Assembly (NCBI GenBank): GCA_964461715.1
Contig: CAYWVR010000071.1
Location: 1-6,972 of the forward strand
Direction of reading: 5' to 3'
Source of the DNA: CAYWVR01 sp964461715
GTDB lineage: Bacteria > Planctomycetota > Phycisphaerae > FEN-1346
Length of the DNA: 6,972 bases
Shown here one piece after another: positions 1 through 5,613 of this stretch. The notes beneath the pieces are model-generated. The model searched no databases and was not told the DNA's origin. It saw nothing but the letters and a program-made list of their open reading frames with translations. Both the position numbers and the translations under genes were made by a program. How positions within the stretch are numbered: position 1 is the first letter of the stretch; each line of letters opens with the position of its first letter.

Positions 1-7
1 GGGGTAG

Positions 8-36
8 ATTATACAGGTCTCTCGGCCGGGTGGCCG
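8..36 (-). promoter_or_regulatory. candidate promoter reading out of the window to the left
   Basis: Read on the minus strand, positions 13 to 8 give a perfect TATAAT -10 box. At the standard 17-bp spacing the -35 position (36-31) reads CGGCCA, which matches only 3 of 6 consensus bases. If real, it would start a transcript just at the window edge for a gene lying to the left, divergent from the PEP-CTERM gene. The evidence is a perfect -10 hexamer in an otherwise GC-rich intergenic stretch; the poor -35 keeps confidence low. Confidence 0.35.
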
Positions 37-130
37 CTCGCTCAGTTCCGCGGCATCCGCTGGGGGCTTTGGCTCACGCGGGTTCTCCCCGCCGATGCAC
101 AGGGCATCCAGGGAATCCCGCAAAACGCTC

Positions 131-141
131 GGAAGGAGGGG
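131..141 (+). promoter_or_regulatory. strong Shine-Dalgarno site of the PEP-CTERM gene
   Basis: The sequence GGAAGGAGGGG ends 4 bases before the ATG at 146. It decides the start: the open frame extends upstream to an ATG at 95, but residues from 95 to 145 look like translated leader, whereas the protein from 146 begins directly with a signal peptide. Confidence 0.8.
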
Positions 142-145
142 TTTC

Positions 146-892
146 ATGCTCAACAAGGTCACGAAGTTCGCAATCACTTGTCTGACGGTCGCTCTGTTCG
201 CAATGGGGTCGGAGGTACTTGCAGCTCCGCTGGTTTCGGATGGATTTGAGTCGTATGGCTTGGGCACCATTCACAATCAGGGCACGACTTGGAATGTCGG
301 TTCGTATTGCGATGGGGATGTCGTATCTGATCTTGCGCGTACGGGTAGCAAGAGTCTGCATATCATGGAAGGACCTGTCGCTGCCACGAAGAACGTTACC
401 TGGTACGATGATGTTGGACTGCACGGGGGCAACCTTGAACTCTCTTGGTGAATCTACCCGACACAAACTGGTGGGGAGGATAATAGATGGGGTGTTGGTG
501 TGTATGGTTGGAATGGTCAGCAGGTCGCCTACGTTCAGAACTCTGCTATTGGTTCCAACGCGGCGATTGACATACTGAAGGGGGATGGCACATGGGAAGA
601 GGTCCCTTCGCTGGTGCCCGTCAATGTCTGGACGCAGCTGACTTTGGCCTTGGATTTGCAGTCGGCCACGGACAGGTGCCGCGTGCGCGCGGGCAGCGGT
701 CCCTGGTCGGGTTGGCAGTCGCTCGGTAGCCAGGAAAACTACCTGCGCCATGTCACGTTCTATACATACGGCACGGGAAGCGACTCGCATGATTACTATA
801 TTGACGATATGATGTTAGTCCCAGAGCCCGCGAGCATGGGAGTTCTTGCCTTCGGCGGCTTGGCCCTCCTTCGTCGACGCCGGACCGCATAG
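146..892 (+). pseudogene. PEP-CTERM sorted secreted protein, interrupted by an in-frame TGA
   Basis: The protein would be exported and processed at its C-terminus by an exosortase. Starting at 146, residues 1-27 form a Sec signal peptide (MLNK-VTK, hydrophobic core, VLAA cleavage region). The mature part begins with a 'SDGFESYGLG' stretch typical of planctomycete secreted jelly-roll-like proteins. The last 24 residues are a PEP-CTERM signal: VPEPAS, a hydrophobic span, then RRRR. A TGA at 449-451 (codon 102, directly after a TGG) stops translation after 101 residues. The same frame is otherwise open to the TAG at 890-892, and both halves belong to one domain, so a single base change would restore 248 residues. 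A restart at the GTG at 500 would lack a signal peptide. TGA terminates the intact YqaA-like gene in this window, so recoding is unlikely. A young nonsense mutation or a sequencing error are the best explanations. Base composition is clearly lower in GC than the neighbours. The binding or enzymatic role of the domain is unknown. Confidence 0.8.
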
Positions 893-914
893 TCATAACC
901 GGTTCTGAACTGAT

Positions 915-947
915 CAACGCCCCGTGGAATACCTCTGCGGGGCGTTG
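915..947. terminator. hairpin terminator between convergent genes
   Basis: A perfect 10-bp stem, CAACGCCCCG (915-924) with CGGGGCGTTG (938-947), encloses a 13-nt loop. It lies 22 bp past the end of the PEP-CTERM gene and 8 bp before the 3' end of the convergent capsid gene. No clear T-tract follows on either strand, so it may be a weakly intrinsic bidirectional terminator or a transcript-stabilising hairpin. The stem itself is seen directly; the function is inferred from its place. Confidence 0.7.
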
Positions 948-955
948 TCATGCGC

Positions 956-1915
956 CTACGCCACGGCCGTGACCTCGCCCCGGTGCCAGGTGAAGGCCAC
1001 TTCCAGACGGGTACCGCTCTGGTCCTGCTCGCGGACGCCGAAGTCGATGTAGCCGCGGAACTGGATGCCGAGGGTGTTGAAGTCGGCGTCGGTCTTCTCG
1101 ACGGTCGGCCGGTCCACGCCGTTCAGGAACGCGACCTCGACGGCCGGCAGCCGGTTCGGGTCGGCGAAGAGATACCACGCCTTCGCCGAGGCGCCCGTGA
1201 AGCCGGCGCTGGCGAGGTAGACGCTGGAGGCGACCTCGAACTTCCCGACGTGCGGGTTCGTGGCGGGCTTGCCCTTGTTGGCGGTGGTCGTCTCGTTGAG
1301 CAGGAGCGACTTCATCAGGAGCTCGGCCGGCACCTTGAGGGCCGTGGGCACCAGCAGGATCGACGCCGGGATGCCCAGCGGCCGGCCGCCGGGCCGGGTC
1401 TGCTCGCCGAACAGCACCTCGGCCGCCGTCAGGCCGTCGACCGTCAGGGCCGTGTCGGACCCCTCGAAGTAGTTGGCGTGGTCGGCCTTGAAGAAGGCCG
1501 CGTTGCTGAGGAAGACGCCCCAGAAGACGTCGTTGATCTTGAGGCCGCTTCCCCGCCCGAGCTTGCGGGGCACACGCGTGACGGCCCCGAGGTCGTCGTT
1601 GATGATGTCCCGCTGGTCGATGGCAAGGAGCAGGCCGTAGGTGTCGGCCTTGTTGGTGTACTGCTCGCCGCCCAGGGCCCCGTGCTTCAGTTCCCCACCG
1701 GGGGCGACCAGTTCATACTGGTCCTTGCCGATGAGGCGGTAGGAGGTGACGGTCTTGAAGTCCGAGACGTCCCGGACCGCACAGACGGCCCGCCAGGTCC
1801 GCTCGACGCCGAAGAAGCCCTCCAGGAGGAACTTGTTCACGACGTTCGAGAGGATCCCGCCGATGTCCACGTTCGAGAAGCCGGCCGCGCCAACAGCCCG
1901 AACACCCGGGCCCAC
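956..1915 (-). CDS. phage major capsid protein domain (Mu gpT-like / prohead protease-capsid fusion family), 5'-truncated
   Basis: This is the capsid half of the family in which a prohead protease is fused to the major head protein. Recognisable blocks, numbered from the GTG at 1915, are: GFSNVDIGGILSNVVNKFLL (12-31), the SYRLIG...ELVAPGGELKHG region (58-79), NKADTYG with DQRDIINDDLG (88-110), and a C-terminal FLNG..PTVE..DADF..LGIQFRGY.DFG block (263-293). About 300 residues of capsid are present to a natural C-terminus, but the usual N-terminal protease is absent. The first 10 or so residues before GFSNVDI come from sequence that in another frame encodes the adjacent membrane-protein remnant, so the GTG start is probably not an original one; its upstream GGGGCGG is only a weak ribosome site. 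No portal, terminase, tail or integrase gene lies nearby. The capsid frame itself shows no stop. It is most likely a prophage remnant; a domesticated shell protein or an assembly chimera cannot be excluded. Confidence 0.8.
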   Translation of the reverse strand: MGPGVRAVGAAGFSNVDIGGILSNVVNKFLLEGFFGVERTWRAVCAVRDVSDFKTVTSYRLIGKDQYELVAPGGELKHGALGGEQYTNKADTYGLLLAIDQRDIINDDLGAVTRVPRKLGRGSGLKINDVFWGVFLSNAAFFKADHANYFEGSDTALTVDGLTAAEVLFGEQTRPGGRPLGIPASILLVPTALKVPAELLMKSLLLNETTTANKGKPATNPHVGKFEVASSVYLASAGFTGASAKAWYLFADPNRLPAVEVAFLNGVDRPTVEKTDADFNTLGIQFRGYIDFGVREQDQSGTRLEVAFTWHRGEVTAVA

Positions 1916-2166
1916 TGGGCCCGCCCCAGCCAGACGACCGCAAGCGTGCTCGCCACCGCCGCGCCCGACCGGTGGGCCGTCACCGTCTGCCAGTGGTGCG
2001 GGGGAAAGTAGGACGGCACGAACGTCTGGTATAGGGCGTAGCCAACGACGAAGAACCAGATCGAGAACCCGATCCGGCTGGGCATGAAGAAGGCCACGCC
2101 GACGAACATGAAGTAGAGGCGATTGTTATAGATGTAGCCCGGCAGGTTCCGAAGCGGCCCCTCCGC
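1837..2166 (-). pseudogene. downstream fragment of a DUF6785-like membrane protein, truncated at the capsid junction
   Basis: This is in the same frame as the fragment at 2167-2565 but separated from it by the TGA at 2167-2169. It begins AEGPLRNLPGYIYNNRLYF and continues with a membrane-like MFVGVAFFMPSRIGFSIWFF segment. Next comes HHWQTVTAHRSGAAVASTLA, then WLGRAQWARVFGLLARP, which resembles the central transmembrane part of large planctomycete membrane proteins of the DUF6785 kind. From about position 1890 downward the frame reads out-of-frame capsid sequence until a TGA at 1837-1839, so homology ends near 1890. Family members are, as I recall, over 600 residues, so the C-terminal part is missing. 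There is no plausible ribosome site for independent translation. Family naming is from memory of sequence style and is moderately sure; the truncated state is clearer. Confidence 0.6.
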
Positions 2167-2565
2167 TCAGAGCCGCCCCAGCTTCCAGTCGAGGGGAATC
2201 GCCGGGACGCTCTCCGGGTAGTACTCCTCCAAGCCCGCCAGGACGTAGGGGAGCTGGCGCAGGAGGCCCGACGACGGCACGACCGACGCCACCAGCCAGA
2301 TGCCCAGCACCAGTGCCGGGGCACGCATCCCCAGGGCCCACCCCGCCGGCCGCAAAAGCGGGTTCACCACGAGCACGAGCACCAGCAGCAGGAAAAGGGC
2401 CGCCACCGGAAGGTAGGAGTCGGAGAGGTACGCGTTGCCGAGGATAAAGTTGTTGAGGGGGGTCCAGACCCAGATGACGACCGCCCCGACGAAGGCGACG
2501 GCCAGGGCCGCCCACATGCGGCACGGGCCGCCCTCGCGCGTGTCGTCGTGCGCGTCGCTCAGCAT
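2167..2565 (-). CDS. N-terminal fragment of a DUF6785-like multi-spanning membrane protein
   Basis: It encodes 132 residues from ATG 2565; ATG 2517 (MWAALAVAF) is an alternative start 16 codons in. Neither has a strong ribosome site. Three hydrophobic segments are visible: AALAVAFVGAVVIWVW, a leucine/valine-rich span around VAALFLLLVLVLVVNPLLR, and APALVLGIWLVASVV. They are followed by PSSGLLRQLP. The pattern of a first helix, a 'N.FIL.NAYL' extracellular stretch, and a second helix ending in NPLLR is typical of the start of DUF6785-type membrane proteins. The frame ends in TGA at 2167-2169 just after IPLDWKLGRL. The next in-frame sequence resembles a region that in family members lies perhaps 150 or more residues further on, so an internal deletion near 2165-2180 is likely. 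It could be translated as a short membrane peptide but is probably a decayed gene. It begins 38 nt downstream of the tRNA-Leu 3' end on the same strand and may be co-transcribed. Confidence 0.55.
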   Translation of the reverse strand: MLSDAHDDTREGGPCRMWAALAVAFVGAVVIWVWTPLNNFILGNAYLSDSYLPVAALFLLLVLVLVVNPLLRPAGWALGMRAPALVLGIWLVASVVPSSGLLRQLPYVLAGLEEYYPESVPAIPLDWKLGRL

Positions 2566-2602
2566 GCGGCCTACCCCGTGGCCCCAGCGTCGGTCGTGTC
2601 CA

Positions 2603-2688
2603 TGGTGCGGGAGGCGGGAATCGAACCCGCATGTCCCGAAGGACACAGGGACCTAAACCCTGCGCGTCTGCCGTTCCGCCACTCCCGC
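2603..2688 (-). tRNA. tRNA-Leu (anticodon UAG), CCA encoded
   Basis: On the minus strand the gene runs from 2688 (GCGGGAG) to 2603 (CTCCCGC, discriminator A, CCA), giving a perfect 7-bp acceptor stem and 86 nt including CCA. The anticodon arm is CAGGG-TTTAGGT-CCCTG with anticodon TAG, reading CUN leucine codons. A class II long variable arm (TGTCC-TTC-GGGACA region) and the T arm GCGGG-TTCGATT-CCCGC are intact. The D arm includes GTGGCGGAACGGCAGACGC, typical of leucine tRNAs. It lies between nupC and the degraded membrane gene, all on the same strand. Confidence 0.97.
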
Positions 2689-2701
2689 GCCCGGCGTCGG
2701 T

Positions 2702-2730
2702 ATCATAGCGGCGGCCGGGGCCGAGCTCAA
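2702..2730 (-). promoter_or_regulatory. sigma70-type promoter of tRNA-Leu
   Basis: On the minus strand the -35 TTGAGC (2730-2725) and the -10 TATGAT (2707-2702) are separated by exactly 17 bp. The -10 ends 13 bp before the first base of the tRNA. The hexamers match the consensus at 4 of 6 and 5 of 6 positions. It sits just past the nupC stop codon, so the tRNA is probably transcribed on its own rather than only by read-through. Confidence 0.7.
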
Positions 2731-2746
2731 GAGCACCGCGGGGCCG

Positions 2747-3982
2747 CTAGGCGAGTATGCCCGCGAAGCACGCCGTCATGAATGCCGCCAGGGTCCCGGA
2801 CACCAGTGCCCGCAGGGCCAGCCGCGCGATAAGCCCCTTGCGGTCCGGGTCGAGCGTGCCCAGCCCACCGATCAGGATGGCCACGGACCCGAAGTTCGCG
2901 AAGCCGCACAAGGCGTAGGTCGAGATGACGATGCTCCGCGGGCCGAGCTTCCCTTCGGCCACCAGGGCCTGGAGGTTCTGGTAGGCGAGGAACTCGTTGA
3001 GGACCGTCTTCGTGCCGAGGAGCCGGCCGACCGTCGTGGCGTCGCCCCAGTCGACGCCCATGACGACGGCCAGCGGGCTGAAGACCCACCCGAAGATGCG
3101 CTGGAGCTTCAGGGGCTCGTCCATCCATGCACCGGTCGCGGCCCGGAGTACGAGGTTCACCAGGGCCACCAGGGCCACAAACGCGATGAGCATGGCCCCG
3201 ATCTGAAGCGCCAGCCGCAGCCCCTGCCCGGCCCCGCGGGCGGCGGCATCGATGACGTTGGCGGCCTCGCGCGGCGGGCGGAACACCACGGCCCCGCGCG
3301 TCAGCGGCGCCTCGGTCTCGGGCACCATGATCTTGGCGATCACGATGGCCGCCGGCGCGCTCATGACGCTCGCCGCCAGAAGGTGCCCGGCGTTCTCCTT
3401 CCCGATGAAAAGGACATAGGCCCCCATGACGCTCCCGGCGATGGTCGCCATGAACCCGGTCATCAGCGTGAAGAGCTCCGAGCGGGTCATCCGCCGGACG
3501 TACGCCGCCAGCGCCGTCGTCGCCTCAATGCCCAGGAAAACAAACAGCGCGCACGCCAGGCTCTCCGCCCCGCTCGTGTTCATCACCTTCTGCATCACCC
3601 GCGCCATGCCGCGCACCACCAACTGCACCAGGCCCACGTGATAGAGCATCCCCGCCAGGGCCGAGACGAAGATCACGATGGGCAGGACCCTGAACGCGAC
3701 CACCGCCCCGAAGCTCGGGTCGAGGCTGAGCTTGCCGAAAAGAAACGCGGCGCCCGCGTCGCTCGCCTTCAGCAGGAGGTCGAAGCCGAGTCTGACCGTA
3801 TCGAAGAACTTGAGACCCACCCACGTCCGCAGCACGAGCAGCGCGAAGACGAACTGGAGCACGAGCCCCGCCAGCACCAGCCTCGCGCTGATCCGCCGCC
3901 GCGCTTCGCTCATCGCGAAGGCCAGGCCCAGCATGACCATCAGTCCACCCGCGCTCGTCAGCCGCGCGCCCACGTCGCCCAT
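2747..3982 (-). CDS. nupC: concentrative nucleoside transporter, NupC/CNT family
   Basis: This is a 411-residue inner-membrane symporter (E. coli NupC is 400) expected to import nucleosides with sodium or protons. The start at 3982 is fixed by AAGGAGG about 7 nt upstream; the open frame upstream of it is leader. Family blocks are: MQKVMNTSGAESLACALFVF (130-149), RMTRSELFTLMTG with IAGSVMGAYV (164-190), LLGTKTVLNEFLAYQNL (321-337), and TYALCGFANFGSVAILIGGLG (355-375). Compared with the structurally studied Vibrio cholerae CNT, the ribose-side residues are kept: Glu330 in NEF, Asn363 in GFAN, and Ser366. The base-side motif, normally GQ(T/S)E, here reads GIEA (151-154), losing the Gln and Thr with one residue fewer. 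This suggests different base preference or a distinct subfamily. It is transcribed divergently from folC. A weak -10-like GACAAT (4018-4013) lies just upstream of the ribosome site. The family call is firm; the substrate is not. Confidence 0.92.
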   Translation of the reverse strand: MGDVGARLTSAGGLMVMLGLAFAMSEARRRISARLVLAGLVLQFVFALLVLRTWVGLKFFDTVRLGFDLLLKASDAGAAFLFGKLSLDPSFGAVVAFRVLPIVIFVSALAGMLYHVGLVQLVVRGMARVMQKVMNTSGAESLACALFVFLGIEATTALAAYVRRMTRSELFTLMTGFMATIAGSVMGAYVLFIGKENAGHLLAASVMSAPAAIVIAKIMVPETEAPLTRGAVVFRPPREAANVIDAAARGAGQGLRLALQIGAMLIAFVALVALVNLVLRAATGAWMDEPLKLQRIFGWVFSPLAVVMGVDWGDATTVGRLLGTKTVLNEFLAYQNLQALVAEGKLGPRSIVISTYALCGFANFGSVAILIGGLGTLDPDRKGLIARLALRALVSGTLAAFMTACFAGILA

Positions 3983-4075
3983 GCCCGTGCCTCCTTCTTC
4001 CCCTCGGAGGCGATTGTCGCCGCGCGCGGGCGAGGAGCGAAGGAAAAACCGGGCCAGCGCCAAGCGCAATAAGAT

Positions 4076-4103
4076 GGGCGTCCCTGGCCCTGCGGGGACG
4101 CCC
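4076..4103. repeat. inverted repeat/hairpin in the nupC-folC intergenic region
   Basis: GGGCGTCCC (4076-4084) and GGGACGCCC (4095-4103) form a perfect 9-bp stem with a 10-nt loop. On the minus strand it would sit about 95 nt upstream of the nupC start and is followed by ATCTTATT. It could be a leader hairpin, a protein-binding site or a weak terminator. The pairing is certain; the role is unknown. Confidence 0.5.
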
Positions 4104-4216
4104 GGAGGGGCCGCGTACGCGACGGATATCCCAGGCCCCGAGGGGACATCCCTTCCGCCTCTTCGCAACACGGGCGGGCAGACTTCCCTTCCACCCGATT
4201 ATTCGCTCGTGCGCGG

Positions 4217-4246
4217 GTGTCCGGCAAGGGACCGGCACACATTTTT
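4217..4246 (+). terminator. terminator-like hairpin with T-run in the folC leader
   Basis: GTGTCCGG (4217-4224) pairs with CCGGCACAC (4232-4240, one bulged C) around a 7-nt loop, and TTTTT (4242-4246) follows on the + strand. It ends about 30 nt before the folC start. No gene upstream reads in this direction, so it would act as an attenuator on a folC leader transcript if transcription starts further upstream. The stem is short and imperfect. Confidence 0.35.
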
Positions 4247-4275
4247 CCATCGCCGTCGCGCCCGCCCGCGGTACG

Positions 4276-5613
4276 ATGAGAGCCATGGCCCTCGCCCCCT
4301 ACAACGACGCCCTCGCGTGGCTTTTCTCGGTCACCGACTACGAGAAGATGCGCCGGGTCCGCTACAACGCCGACACGTTCAGCCTGGGCCGGATGCGAGC
4401 CCTGCTCGTGCATCTCGGCTCGCCGGAGCGCGGCCTTCGGGCGATCCACGTGGCGGGCACGAAGGGCAAGGGCTCGACGGCGGCCATGGCCGCGGCGATC
4501 GCCGGGGGGGCGGGCCTTCGGACCGGCCTCTACACCTCGCCCCACCTCGTGGACCTGCGCGAACGGATCCGCGTGGGCGGGGCGATGATCACCCGGGAGG
4601 ACCTGGCGCGGCTCGTGGCGGAGGCGCGGTTGATCGTCGAGACGATACGCGACGCGGGCGACCCGCCCACCTTCTTCGAGATTCTGACGGCCCTGGCCTT
4701 CGTCCACTTCGTCCGCCGGACGGTGGACGTGGCGGTCGTCGAGGTCGGCCTCGGGGGGCGGCTCGACGCGACCAACGTCCTCGACCCCGAGGTCTGCGCG
4801 ATCACGGCCGTCAGCCTCGACCACACGTTCCAGCTCGGCTCGACGCTCGCGGCCATCGCCGCCGAAAAGGCGGGCATCGTCAAAACGGGCGTGCCCGTCG
4901 TCTGCCAGCCGCAGCCCCAGCAGGCGATGAAGGTCATCGAATGGACCTGCCGCGAGCGCGAGGCCCCGCTCCTTCTCATCGGCCGGGACGTGACGTTCGA
5001 CTGGCGACCGGCGGGGCGGACCGGGCGGCTTACCGTCCGCACGCCGCGCGCGACCTACGACGACTTGGTCCTCCCGCTCATGGGCCGCCACCAGGCCGTG
5101 AACGCGGCAACGGCGATCGCGCTCGTCGAGGAGGCACCGACCATCGCCGCCCGGCTCTCGGCGAAGACGGTGCGCGAGGCACTAGCAGCACTCGACTGGC
5201 CCGGGCGCATGGAGGTCCGACCCGATCGACCCGAGGTGATCCTCGACGGGGCCCACAACCGGGCGAGCGTCGAGGCGCTGCTCGCGGCCCTGGCCGACCA
5301 TGTCCCCGGCCGCCGGGCCACGGTCGTCTTTGCGTGCGCCGTCGACAAGGACGTCGACGGGATGCTTGCCGCCTTGGCCGCCTCCGACATCGTGGAGACG
5401 GTCGTCTTCACGCAGACCTCGAGCCCCCGGGCCGCCGCGCCCGAGAATCTCGCGGCGCGATGGACGGGCCGCGAGGCCCACGTCGCCGCGACGGTCGAGG
5501 AGGCGCTGGCCAAGGCCAAGGCGCACGCCAGAGGCGAAGGGCTCGTCGTGGTCTGCGGGTCGCTCTACCTCGTGGGCGAGGCCTCGCCGAAGACCTCGGC
5601 CTCGAACCGGTAG
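4276..5613 (+). CDS. folC: folylpolyglutamate synthase / dihydrofolate synthase
   Basis: This cytoplasmic ligase adds glutamate to dihydropteroate and/or reduced folates using ATP, in folate synthesis and retention. It has 445 residues (E. coli FolC 422). Visible Mur-ligase-type motifs, in order, are: P-loop GTKGKGS (61-67), the TSPHLVDLRERI folate/loop motif (88-99), PTFFEILTALAF (131-142), VVEVGLGGRLDATNV (154-168), SLDHT (180-184), and EKAGIVK (197-203) with the lysine that is carbamylated in characterised enzymes. They continue with LMGRHQAVNAATA (268-280), WPGRMEV (308-314), the C-terminal-domain motif DGAHN (324-328), DKD (357-359), and CGSLYLVGEA (427-436). All key motifs are present, so it should be active; whether it has both activities cannot be read from sequence. 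ATG 4276 or the in-frame ATG 4285 could be the start, and neither has a strong ribosome site. It is divergent from nupC, and its last 49 bp overlap the convergent AMMECR1 gene. Confidence 0.95.
   Translation: MRAMALAPYNDALAWLFSVTDYEKMRRVRYNADTFSLGRMRALLVHLGSPERGLRAIHVAGTKGKGSTAAMAAAIAGGAGLRTGLYTSPHLVDLRERIRVGGAMITREDLARLVAEARLIVETIRDAGDPPTFFEILTALAFVHFVRRTVDVAVVEVGLGGRLDATNVLDPEVCAITAVSLDHTFQLGSTLAAIAAEKAGIVKTGVPVVCQPQPQQAMKVIEWTCREREAPLLLIGRDVTFDWRPAGRTGRLTVRTPRATYDDLVLPLMGRHQAVNAATAIALVEEAPTIAARLSAKTVREALAALDWPGRMEVRPDRPEVILDGAHNRASVEALLAALADHVPGRRATVVFACAVDKDVDGMLAALAASDIVETVVFTQTSSPRAAAPENLAARWTGREAHVAATVEEALAKAKAHARGEGLVVVCGSLYLVGEASPKTSASNR

Larger units (their letters stand above)
3983..4275. 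other. divergent intergenic region between nupC and folC
   Basis: These 293 bp separate the two divergent starts. They hold the nupC ribosome site (3990-3996), two hairpin-forming elements listed separately, and no convincing open reading frame. I cannot identify a well-matched promoter for either gene here. TACGAT at 4272-4277 resembles a -10 box but overlaps the folC start and lacks a good -35. Confidence 0.6.

Noticed and set aside
94..131. GCACAGGGCA ... CGCAAAACG resembling the core of a c-di-GMP-I (GEMM) riboswitch upstream of the PEP-CTERM gene
   Set aside because: The resemblance is limited to short words; the second helix with its receptor pairing is absent and only about 15 nt remain before the start codon. 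A small GCGGG/CCCGC hairpin at 78-92 does not complete the fold.
449..451. TGA as a recoded codon (tryptophan or selenocysteine) in the PEP-CTERM gene
   Set aside because: TGA ends the intact YqaA-like gene at its natural C-terminus. I see no convincing selenocysteine insertion structure, and a secreted PEP-CTERM protein is not a typical selenoprotein.
950..2011. 353-codon + strand open frame opposite the capsid domain
   Set aside because: It is a GC-rich shadow frame with no recognisable domain, whereas the minus strand carries clear capsid motifs.
2548..2781. Small + strand open frame containing VREAGIEPACPEGH
   Set aside because: This is the well-known false translation of the strand opposite a tRNA-Leu gene.
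4272..4277. TACGAT as a -10 box giving a leaderless folC message
   Set aside because: There is no acceptable -35 at 16-19 bp spacing and the hexamer overlaps the possible start ATG; it may be chance.
3958..5091. 377-codon minus-strand open frame opposite folC
   Set aside because: It is charged, low-complexity shadow sequence; folC on the + strand has all its catalytic motifs.
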